From JBOGZI01 sp050697275 (GTDB lineage: Bacteria; Actinomycetota; Thermoleophilia; Solirubrobacterales; 70-9), in NCBI GenBank assembly GCA_050697275.1, contig JBOGZI010000024.1, forward strand, positions 1 through 9,783: a stretch of DNA of 9,783 nucleotides, given 5' to 3'. The stretch's first letter is position 1. The number at the start of each line of letters is the position of its first letter. The position numbers and the translations under genes are program-made. Positions 1 through 5,106 of this stretch are shown in pieces. The notes under the pieces were generated by a model that saw only the letters and a list, made by a program, of their open reading frames with translations, was not told where the DNA came from and searched no databases.

Positions 1-282
1 GTGCGGGCCGGCCTCGATCTCGACCAGCGCCATCACCCCGTCGACCTCCACCGAGCGCACCACGCCGGGGAAGCGATTGCGGGCGGAGAGCGCGTCGCCC
101 GCCGTGTGGCGCGCGGGGCGGCGGGCGAGGCGCTCGACCTCGCGGCGCGGGACGCGGCGCCGGTTGGCCCCGTCGCGCGTGGTCCTCAGCTTGCCGGCCC
201 GCTCCCAGCGCCGCAGCGTGTCGGCGCTGACGCCGAGGGCGCGGGCTGCATCGCCGAGCAGGAGTCCTGGATCGCGGGCCAT
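1..282 (-). CDS. MerR-type HTH and TOBE (molybdate-binding-like) regulator, N-terminal part, cut by window edge
   Basis: This reading frame runs on the minus strand from an ATG (complement of 280-282) through 94 open codons to the window edge, so the C-terminus is missing. Residues about 7-30 (LLLGDAARALGVSADTLRRW) form a MerR/excisionase-type helix-turn-helix, followed by a basic wing to about residue 58. Residues about 66-94 (SARNRFPGVV...VMALVEIEAG) match the start of a TOBE/Mop domain, the small fold that binds molybdate. Such one-HTH plus TOBE proteins are known in actinobacteria and often sit beside molybdate transporter genes, which here would lie outside the window. The gene is divergent from the hydrolase at 340, and a palindrome 7-27 bases before its start is a plausible autoregulatory operator. 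The ligand is inferred from the domain and has not been shown. Confidence 0.85.
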   Translation of the reverse strand, partial: MARDPGLLLGDAARALGVSADTLRRWERAGKLRTTRDGANRRRVPRREVERLARRPARHTAGDALSARNRFPGVVRSVEVDGVMALVEIEAGPH

Positions 283-288
283 CTTGGT

Positions 289-309
289 TGCCTAAGCATT
301 GCATAGGCA
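289..309. promoter_or_regulatory. 21-bp near-perfect palindrome in a divergent promoter region, likely operator
   Basis: The arms are TGCCTAaGCA and TGCaTAGGCA around one central base, with nine of ten pairs complementary (only A295/A303 fail). It lies 6 bases before the regulator start (minus strand) and 30 bases before the hydrolase start (plus strand). Position and symmetry suit a dimeric MerR-type regulator controlling itself and possibly the divergent gene. That the neighbouring regulator binds it is inference. Confidence 0.5.
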
Positions 310-325
310 CTGGGCCGGGAGGGAG

Positions 326-331
326 TACGAT
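326..331 (+). promoter_or_regulatory. Putative -10 element (TACGAT) for a leaderless hydrolase transcript
   Basis: TACGAT fits the actinobacterial TANNNT -10 pattern and ends 8 bases before the ATG at 340, so transcription could begin at the start codon itself. No convincing -35 is seen at normal spacing. A purine-rich run (GGGAGGGAG, about 317-325) could instead be a distant ribosome binding site. Confidence 0.35.
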
Positions 332-339
332 TCACGGCC

Positions 340-1221
340 ATGGCCAGTCGGGAGGTCGTGGACCGGCACGAGGCCGCGGGGCGGTACTTCGAGGCCGCCG
401 GCCTGCGCAGCTTCGTGCGGGAGGAGGGCTCGGGCGAGCCGGTCGTGTGCCTGCACGGCGTGCCCTCCTCCTCGTTCCTCTACCGCAAGGTGCTGGCGGG
501 GCTGGCCGAGCGCGGCCTTCGCGGCGTGGCGTTCGACCTGCCGGGGCTCGGCCTGGCCGAGCGGCCGCCCGCCTTCGACTACAGCTGGACCGGCCTCGGC
601 CGCTTCGCCGCTGTGGCCGTAGACGCGCTCGGGCTCGATCGCTTCCACCTTGTCGTGCACGACATCGGCGGTCCGGTGGGCTTCGAGCTCGCGGCGGCGA
701 TGCCCGAGCGGGTGCGCTCGCTCACCCTGCTCAACACGATCGTCGAAGTTGACACCTTCAAGCGGCCCTGGTCGATGGAGCCCTTCGCCCGCCGCGTGAT
801 CGGCGAGGCCTACCTGGCCACACTCTCGAAGCCCGCCTTCCGGGTGCTCTTCAACCTGCAGGGGCTTGGCGACCGCTCGGCAGTCCCCAAGGAGGAGGTG
901 GACGCCTACGTGGACCTCCTCAAGCGCGGCGATCGCGGTCGGGCCTTCCTGCGGATCATGCGCGGGTTCGAGCGGACCCGCGAGAAGCGAGACCTCTACG
1001 TATCGGCGCTGCGGGACGTGCCCTGTCCGGTCCAGGTCGTGTGGGGCGCAGACGACCCCGCCCTGCCCGTCGAGCGGCAGGGGGAAGAGGCTCGCCGGGC
1101 GGCGGGCCTCGACCGGATCGAGCGGCTCCCGGCAAAGCACTTCCTCCAGGAGGACCAGGCCGGCCCGGTCGCCGAGCACGTGGCCGCCCTCGCGGGGCTG
1201 GGTAGCATCGCCCGGCGATGA
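340..1221 (+). CDS. Alpha/beta hydrolase, Asp-nucleophile (haloalkane dehalogenase/epoxide hydrolase-like)
   Basis: This is a 293-residue alpha/beta-hydrolase fold enzyme with no signal peptide, so probably cytoplasmic. Landmarks are the oxyanion-hole motif HGVPSSS (39-45), FDLPGLGLAERP (65-76), the nucleophile elbow VVHDIGG with Asp108, the acid-loop region VWGADDPALP (Asp238/239) and the catalytic His267 in KHFLQED. An Asp nucleophile groups it with haloalkane dehalogenases and epoxide hydrolases rather than Ser esterases. However, the two usual halide-stabilising residues are absent: the residue after HG is Val instead of Asn, and the one after the nucleophile is Ile instead of Trp. Dehalogenation is therefore doubtful, and another hydrolysis may be its role. 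The length is normal for the family. The ATG at 340 follows a TANNNT element. The stop overlaps the next gene as ATGA, implying translational coupling. Confidence 0.88.
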   Translation: MASREVVDRHEAAGRYFEAAGLRSFVREEGSGEPVVCLHGVPSSSFLYRKVLAGLAERGLRGVAFDLPGLGLAERPPAFDYSWTGLGRFAAVAVDALGLDRFHLVVHDIGGPVGFELAAAMPERVRSLTLLNTIVEVDTFKRPWSMEPFARRVIGEAYLATLSKPAFRVLFNLQGLGDRSAVPKEEVDAYVDLLKRGDRGRAFLRIMRGFERTREKRDLYVSALRDVPCPVQVVWGADDPALPVERQGEEARRAAGLDRIERLPAKHFLQEDQAGPVAEHVAALAGLGSIARR

Positions 1222-1577
1222 GCTTCGCCCGCGACGCCGCGACACACGACTACTACGACCGTCCCGCCCACGAGTACGACGAGTGGTACGAGGGGGTCGG
1301 GCTCTTCGCGGATCGCGAGCGGCGGGGCCGGCTCGAGGAGCTCGAGCGGTTCCTGGCCGAGGCCCGGCGGGTCGCGCCGGAGCTGGTGGTGGTCGACTCG
1401 GCGCTGCGGCCGGGCGTCGAGCCCGAGGGCTGGCAGGAGCGCGTGTTGAACGACGGCTCTCGGCATCGCGTGTTCAAGCGCTACCTCTCGCCCGAGCAGC
1501 TCACCGCCGAGCTCGGCGCGGAGATCCTTCACGCCGGCCGCTGGTTCGTGGCCGGCCGGGCCTCACGCGTCGGTTGA
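1218..1577 (+). pseudogene. SAM-dependent methyltransferase lacking its SAM-binding core (in-frame internal deletion)
   Basis: The frame of 119 codons is intact, but the protein looks like the two ends of a class I methyltransferase joined together. Residues 1-45 (ATHDYYDRPAHEYDEWY) are the usual N-terminal helix region. Residues about 46-119 (FLAEARRVAPELVVVDSALR, then GWQERVLNDGSRHRVFKRYL) are the C-terminal strands that follow the Rossmann core. The glycine-rich motif I, the acidic residue after strand 2 and motifs II-III, expected as roughly 80-100 residues in between, are missing. The join falls at or near ERFLAEARR (about 1344-1365), where both flanks could plausibly have carried a FLA-coding microhomology. 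Without the core it should not bind SAM. The ATG overlaps the hydrolase stop (ATGA) and the stop lies 7 bases before the next start. It may be a decayed gene, a small repurposed protein or an assembly deletion. Confidence 0.7.
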
Positions 1578-1629
1578 CCGCCGGATGAGCGAACCGTTCA
1601 CGCTCGTCCAGCTGACCGACCTGACGCCG

Positions 1630-1660
1630 TTGACGCTGCATGGATATCAACTGATATCAT
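1630..1660 (+). promoter_or_regulatory. Promoter of the vapBC-type module with embedded operator
   Basis: A -35-like TTGACG lies at 1630-1635 and a -10-like TATCAT at 1655-1660 (19-base spacer; TGATAT at 1652-1657 would give 16). TATCAT ends 7 bases before the antitoxin ATG at 1668, consistent with a leaderless transcript. The -10 overlaps the perfect palindrome at 1643-1658, so bound repressor would block RNA polymerase. Confidence 0.5.
1643..1658. promoter_or_regulatory. Perfect 16-bp palindrome, likely VapB operator
   Basis: GATATCA and its exact reverse complement TGATATC are separated by AC. It sits over the -10 region of the antitoxin gene, as expected for ribbon-helix-helix antitoxins that repress their own operon, tighter with toxin bound. 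Binding is inferred from position and symmetry. Confidence 0.6.
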
Positions 1661-1667
1661 CCCCCTT

Positions 1668-1889
1668 ATGCCCGATGTGCTCATCCGTGATGTCCCGGCA
1701 GAGGACCTTGCGCGCATCGATGCCCACGCCGCACGCTTAAAGCTCTCCCGCACGGAGTACCTGCGACGCCGCCTTCATCTGGAGGCTTCCCGTCCTTCGA
1801 CGCCCGTGACCGCCGCCGACGTACAGCGGTTCGCATCTCGCTTCTCGGACCTCGAAGATCCCGAGGTCATGCGTCAAGCCTGGTCGTGA
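1668..1889 (+). CDS. vapB: VapB/FitA-type ribbon-helix-helix antitoxin
   Basis: The protein has 73 residues. Residues 2-38 (VLIRDVPAEDLARIDAHAAR, then LSRTEYLRRRL) have the strand-helix-helix pattern of ribbon-helix-helix DNA-binding antitoxins. Residues about 47-72, with VTAADVQRFASRF and DLEDPEVMRQAW, form the acidic and aromatic tail expected to wrap the PIN toxin. It should neutralise the toxin and repress the operon through the palindrome at 1643-1658. The ATG at 1668 follows a -10-like element directly, so the mRNA may be leaderless. Its stop overlaps the toxin GTG (GTGA), which couples their translation. The family assignment rests on fold pattern and gene pairing. The symbol is the generic family name. 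Confidence 0.85.
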   Translation: MPDVLIRDVPAEDLARIDAHAARLKLSRTEYLRRRLHLEASRPSTPVTAADVQRFASRFSDLEDPEVMRQAWS

Positions 1890-2308
1890 CCACCGATGCG
1901 GAGGCGTCGGGCTGGCTGGTCGACAAGTCGGCGCTGGTCCGGCTCGCGACCAGCTCCGACATCGACGCGTGGACCAGCCGCATCGCGCGGGGCCTCGTGC
2001 GCATCACGACCGTCACGTTGCTCGAGATCGGCTACTCCGCGCGGGACGCGCAAGATCTCCGCGCGGGCCTGCGCGAGCCGCCCGTCGACTCGATGCCCGT
2101 CGAATATGCAACTCCGACCTCTGAGGACCGCGCCGTCGAAGTTCTCGCCCTGCTCGCCGACCGTGGCCTCCACCGGGCACCGTCCGTGCCGGACCTACTC
2201 GTCGCCGCTATGGCCGAGACCGCGGGCCTTGTCGTCTTGCACGACGACAAGGACTTCGAGCTCATCGCCGAGATCACAGGGCAGAGCACCGAGCGCCTCA
2301 ACCCCTAA
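1886..2308 (+). CDS. vapC: VapC-type PIN-domain ribonuclease toxin
   Basis: This 140-residue protein is a single PIN domain, the usual size for VapC toxins, which are Mg2+-dependent endoribonucleases that typically cleave tRNA or rRNA. The acidic metal-binding set is visible: Asp13 in WLVDKSAL, Glu47 in TLLEIGYSAR, Asp103 in VPDLLVAAMAE, and Asp121/Asp123 in LHDDKDFELIAEI. All expected catalytic positions are present, so the toxin appears intact. The GTG start at 1886 overlaps the antitoxin stop, and the distance to Asp13 suits the family. The module sits between a truncated phosphoesterase gene and a tRNA-Ala gene, in keeping with horizontal gain. The RNA target cannot be told from sequence. 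Confidence 0.9.
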   Translation: MTTDAEASGWLVDKSALVRLATSSDIDAWTSRIARGLVRITTVTLLEIGYSARDAQDLRAGLREPPVDSMPVEYATPTSEDRAVEVLALLADRGLHRAPSVPDLLVAAMAETAGLVVLHDDKDFELIAEITGQSTERLNP

Positions 2309-2400
2309 CGCACCGAGCGACGCTGTTAGCGGATTCGCGGCGTTCGTACCGCAGACCGTCCCCATCTGGCCTTACTCAGGAGGAGGTGCTGCTCGATCGA
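2309..2400. other. Intergenic stretch between vapC and tRNA-Ala, no feature recognised
   Basis: I see no gene, strong hairpin or T-tract here, and no duplicate of the tRNA 3' end that would mark an attachment site. Together with the nuclease remnant, 2309-2685 holds no intact protein gene. Confidence 0.4.
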
Positions 2401-2473
2401 TGGAGCTAGCCGGACTCGAACCGGCGACCCCTTGAGTGCCACGCAAGTGCTCTCCCAGCTGAGCTATAGCCCC
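2401..2473 (-). tRNA. tRNA-Ala(GGC), with atypical anticodon arm
   Basis: The 73-nt minus-strand cloverleaf starts GGGGCTA and ends TAGCTCC plus discriminator A73; CCA is not encoded. The acceptor stem has the alanine identity pair G3:U70. The D stem GCTC/GAGC and T stem GCCGG/CCGGC are perfect, with a TTCGAGT T loop. The anticodon arm is CTTGC-GTGGCAC-TCAAG, giving U33 and anticodon GGC. Two oddities are a C31-U39 mismatch closing the loop, and G32-C38 where bacterial tRNA-Ala(GGC) normally has A32-U38. The gene may be functional but drifting, or a decaying copy. A nuclease remnant reads into its 5' end, and a toxin-antitoxin module lies beyond its 3' end. Confidence 0.92.
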
Positions 2474-2658
2474 GGGAAGCCTGAAGTCTACTTCCTGGTT
2501 CACGCAGGCCCGGAGGATGCGATCCGCGATCTCGAAGGCTAGGTCGTAGCGCCCATGCTCACGATCGGCCTCAGTACAGGGATGCCTAGTTCCGTCGCCG
2601 CGGCGGCGATCTTCGTCTCCGCTATCGCTCCCTTCGTGTTCGAGTCCAGAACGAACAC
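2474..2658 (-). pseudogene. Remnant of a PD-(D/E)XK nuclease (group I intron-associated endonuclease-like), frameshifted and internally deleted
   Basis: Two minus-strand frames together spell the N-terminal part of this nuclease family. The first (2658 down to a TAG at 2539-2541) contains LDSNTKGAIAETKIAAAA and ELGIPVLRP. The second, shifted by one base, continues with EHGRYDLAFEIADRILR. Adding one G near 2559-2561 would restore IVEHGRYDLAFEI, so a single-base deletion explains the shift. GRYDL supplies the first catalytic Asp of the family. After ILR the sequence loses the expected catalytic VQxK-type strand and most of the C-terminus. It then joins FRLPG and reads straight into the tRNA as AIAQLGEHLRGTQG. 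The start also seems lost (CTG where Met is expected before DSNTKG). From memory, full-length relatives in these bacteria also end by reading into a tRNA. Confidence 0.55.
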
Positions 2659-2685
2659 ATGTTCCCACGAGGGGCGGACGGAAGA

Positions 2686-3042
2686 TCAGCCCACGGACCG
2701 CGCCGGCGCTTCGCCCCAGAGCTGCTCCAGGCGGTAGTACTCGCGGGCGTCGGGCGTGAAGATGTGGACCACCACGTCGAGGTAGTCGAGCAGGATCCAG
2801 CGGGCCTCTCGCTCGCCCTCCGTTCGCCGGGGCAGCAGGCGCTCGGCGGCGTGCTTCAGGTCCTCGTAGACGGCGTCGTGGATCGCCTTGGTCTGACGCT
2901 CGGTGTTGCCCGAGCAGATCACGAAGAAGTCGGTGTAGGAGACGATCCCGCGCAGGTCGATCACGCGGATGTCGAGCGCCTTGCGGTCGGAGGCGATCGC
3001 CGCGATGCGCTCGGCCAGGGCGGCGGCGGCGTCGCCCGTCAT
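2686..3042 (-). CDS. rsfS: Ribosomal silencing factor RsfS
   Basis: This 118-residue protein is of the RsfS/YbeB/DUF143 family, which binds ribosomal protein uL14 on the large subunit and blocks subunit joining when nutrients are low. The conserved core is clear: DIRVIDLRGIVSYTDFFVIC (24-43), SGNTERQTKAIHDAV (44-58), and near the C-terminus WILLDYLDVVVHIF (82-95) then AREYYRLEQLWGEAP (99-113). Length and ends are typical. The ATG overlaps the nadD stop (ATGA), so translation is coupled. It is the last gene of proA-nadD-rsfS, and the nadD-rsfS pairing is a widely conserved order. No clear terminator follows it before the nuclease remnant and tRNA, which lie on the same strand and might be co-transcribed. 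Confidence 0.96.
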   Translation of the reverse strand: MTGDAAAALAERIAAIASDRKALDIRVIDLRGIVSYTDFFVICSGNTERQTKAIHDAVYEDLKHAAERLLPRRTEGEREARWILLDYLDVVVHIFTPDAREYYRLEQLWGEAPARSVG

Positions 3043-3677
3043 GCCGAGACCTCCGCGGCGGCGGGCGCGCGGGCGGAGGCGCCCGCGCCGTACAGGCGCT
3101 TCGCCTCGATGTAGCTCGCCACCTTGTCGGGCACGAGGTAGCGGATCGGGCGTCCCTCGGCCACGCGGCGCCGGATCGCGCTCGACGAGACCTGGATGAC
3201 CGGCATGTCCAGGTAGCGGATGCGGTCGGCCCCGCGCAGGCGTCCGATCTTGATCCCGATCGCGCTGCGCGACCAGTTCGTGCGCTCCACCACGGCCACG
3301 GTCGCCAGCGACAGCACGGCCTCCGGCTCGTGCCAGGTGGGGAGCGCCGCGGCCTGATCGCCGCCCAGGATCAGGAACAGCTCGTCGTCCGGCGCGCCGT
3401 CGCGCAGCTCTCGCAGCGTGTCCGCCATGTAGGAGGGGCCGGAGCGGTCGAGCTCGGCACGCGAGACCTCGAAGCGGCGGTCGTCGCTCACGGCCAGCTC
3501 CACCATCTCGAGCCTAGCCTCGGCACCGGGATCGCCCTCGAGCGAACGGTGCGGCGCCTGGCCGACCGGCATGAGCATCACCCGCTCGAGCTCGAGCTGC
3601 ACGAGCGCCTCCTGCGCGCAGACCAGGTGCCCGACGTGCGGCGGGTTGAAGGCGCCTCCGAGGATCCCTGAGCGCAA
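3039..3677 (-). CDS. nadD: Nicotinate-nucleotide adenylyltransferase NadD
   Basis: NadD joins nicotinate mononucleotide and ATP to make deamido-NAD, the step before NAD synthetase, in the cytoplasm. The 212-residue protein has the nucleotidyltransferase signature GGAFNPPHVGHL at 7-18 (His14 and His17 of the HxGH motif), the substrate-binding segment ILGGDQAAALPTW (103-115), and the C-terminal VSSSAIRRRV (163-172) that holds ATP phosphates. The tail after YIEAKRLYG is a short Ala-rich extension. The start is TTG at 3675-3677; no ATG or GTG gives a sensible alternative before the glycine-rich motif. The start lies 5 bases after the proA stop, so ribosomes probably reinitiate. The stop overlaps rsfS. 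Confidence 0.96.
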   Translation of the reverse strand: MRSGILGGAFNPPHVGHLVCAQEALVQLELERVMLMPVGQAPHRSLEGDPGAEARLEMVELAVSDDRRFEVSRAELDRSGPSYMADTLRELRDGAPDDELFLILGGDQAAALPTWHEPEAVLSLATVAVVERTNWSRSAIGIKIGRLRGADRIRYLDMPVIQVSSSAIRRRVAEGRPIRYLVPDKVASYIEAKRLYGAGASARAPAAAEVSA

Positions 3678-3682
3678 GAGGG

Positions 3683-4948
3683 CTACTCGCGGACCTGCCC
3701 GGATCCCTCGATCACGAACTTGTAAGTCGTCAGCTCGCGCAGCGCGATCGGGCCGCGGGCGTGCAGCTTCTGGGTCGAGTTGCCGATCTCAGCGCCCATC
3801 CCGAACTCGTAGCCGTCGGTGAACCTGGTGGAGGCGTTGACGTAGACCGCGGCGGCGTCGACGGCGCCCGTGAACTCCTCCGCCGCCTCCTCCGAGGAGG
3901 TGACGATCGCCTCCGAATGCCCAGTGCCGTGCCGGTTGACGTGCTCGACCGCGTCGTCGAGCGAGCCCATGACTCCCACGGCCATCTTCATGCCGAGGTA
4001 CTCGGTGTCCCAGTCCTCCGCTGTCGCCTCGCCGACCTCGGCCTCGGCGGCCGCCTCCCGAGTCCGCTCGTCGCCGACCAGCTCGACGCCGGCCTCGCTC
4101 AGCTCCCTGAGCAGGGGCGGCAGCAGTTCCGCGGCGACGCTCTCGTGCACCAGCAGCGTCTCGGCCGCGTTGCAGACGCCGGGTCGCTGCACCTTGGCGT
4201 TGTAGGCGATCCGCCCCGCCATCTCGAGGTCGGCGTCCTCGTGCACGTAGACGTGGCAGTTCCCGGCCGCCGCGTACATCACCGGGACCTTGGCGACCTC
4301 CTTGAGCGCGTGCTTGAGACCCTCGCCGCCGCGGGGGATGATCAGGTCCACCAGGCCCTCCTGGGCGGCCAGCTCCCCGAGCTGCTCGTGACCGCCCCCG
4401 GCCAGCAGGGACACGGACGACTCCGGCAGGCCGCCGGCGGCAAGCGACTCGCCGATCAGGCCGGCGAGCATCCCGTTCGAGGTCTCGGCGCTGCTCGATC
4501 CCCGCAGCACGGCGGCGTTGCCGCTCTTCAGGCAGAGCGCGGCGGCGTCGACCGTCACGTTGGGGCGCGCCTCGTAGACGATCCCCACCACGCCGATCGG
4601 CACCCGCTCCTTCCGCACCTGGAGGCCGTTCGCGAGCGTCGAGCTCTCGACCACCTCGCCGACCGGGTCCTCCAGCCCGGCGATCTCGCGCACGCCCGCC
4701 GCCATCTCGGCGATCCGCTCCTCGGTCAGCTTGAGCCGGTCGATCAGGGCGTCGTTGAGGCCCTCCTCCCGCCCGGCCTCGACGTCAGCCGCGTTGGCAT
4801 CGAGCAGCTCGGCGCTGCGCTGCTCGAGGCGATCGGCGAGGTCACGCAGGCAGGCGTCCTTCGTAGCGCGGTCGGTCCGCGCGAGTACGTGCGACGCATC
4901 CTTCGCAGCCCGGCAGACCTCCTCGACACTCTGCGCGACGGTGGCCAT
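3683..4948 (-). CDS. proA: Gamma-glutamyl phosphate reductase ProA
   Basis: ProA reduces glutamyl 5-phosphate with NADPH to glutamate semialdehyde, the second step of proline synthesis. The 421-residue length is typical. Recognisable blocks are VPIGVVGIVYEARPNVTVDA (116-135), LKSGNAAVLRGSSSA (140-154), the catalytic segment QRPGVCNAAETLLVH with Cys259, EYLGMKMAVGVM (316-327), NRHGTGHSEAIVT (338-350), and the C-terminal signature around FTDGYEFGMGAEIGNSTQKLHARGP (376-400, given in part for the family). The usual partner proB (and obgE) is not immediately upstream as it is in many actinobacteria; instead there is a 216-bp gap and a terminator-like hairpin. The ATG at 4948 is preceded by TACCCT, a possible -10 placing the transcript start at the start codon. 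Confidence 0.97.
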   Translation of the reverse strand: MATVAQSVEEVCRAAKDASHVLARTDRATKDACLRDLADRLEQRSAELLDANAADVEAGREEGLNDALIDRLKLTEERIAEMAAGVREIAGLEDPVGEVVESSTLANGLQVRKERVPIGVVGIVYEARPNVTVDAAALCLKSGNAAVLRGSSSAETSNGMLAGLIGESLAAGGLPESSVSLLAGGGHEQLGELAAQEGLVDLIIPRGGEGLKHALKEVAKVPVMYAAAGNCHVYVHEDADLEMAGRIAYNAKVQRPGVCNAAETLLVHESVAAELLPPLLRELSEAGVELVGDERTREAAAEAEVGEATAEDWDTEYLGMKMAVGVMGSLDDAVEHVNRHGTGHSEAIVTSSEEAAEEFTGAVDAAAVYVNASTRFTDGYEFGMGAEIGNSTQKLHARGPIALRELTTYKFVIEGSGQVRE

Positions 4949-4954
4949 GACCTA

Positions 4955-4960
4955 AGGGTA
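4955..4960 (-). promoter_or_regulatory. Putative -10 element (TACCCT) for the proA-nadD-rsfS operon
   Basis: On the minus strand TACCCT fits TANNNT and ends 6 bases before the proA ATG, suggesting a leaderless mRNA. No good -35 match is visible at 16-18 bases, so support is limited to position and pattern. Confidence 0.3.
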
Positions 4961-5106
4961 ATGGCCGCCTCTGCGCCTAAGCGGCGGTCTTCGCGCAGGT
5001 GCGGGGCTCCCACCTCCCGTGGCAGGAAACCCCGCCCGTCCCCCTACTGGTGCGCTCGTACCCGAGATGGTCACGGCGAAACCGATAGTCGGGCGGGTGG
5101 CGCCGA

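Larger units (their letters stand above)
1585..1740 (+). pseudogene. Truncated 5' end of a metallophosphoesterase-like gene
   Basis: An ATG 7 bases after the methyltransferase stop opens a 51-codon frame ending in TAA at 1738-1740. Its first residues, MSEPFTLVQLTDL, match the start of CpdA-type calcineurin-like phosphoesterases, where FTLVQLTDxH supplies the first metal-binding Asp and His. Here the similarity ends right after TDL (about 1623), the His is missing, and the remainder is shared out of frame with the promoter and start of the antitoxin gene. It reads as a gene cut off where the toxin-antitoxin module begins. The rest of the phosphoesterase is not seen elsewhere in the window. The recognisable stretch is short, so identity is moderately certain only. 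Confidence 0.45.

Noticed and set aside
292..1245. Minus-strand open frame of 317 codons opposite the alpha/beta hydrolase
   Set aside because: The hydrolase on the plus strand has all family motifs, while this frame has none and also runs across the operator region.
2309..2400. Attachment-site duplication of the tRNA 3' end flanking vapBC
   Set aside because: I looked for a second copy of the tRNA 3' segment on the far side of vapBC (1578-1667) and saw none, so integration at this tRNA is not demonstrated.
2372..2668. Minus-strand 98-codon frame as an independent protein gene
   Set aside because: Its C-terminal third is the translation of the tRNA-Ala gene and its middle is the out-of-frame part of a nuclease remnant, so it is annotated as remnant plus tRNA.
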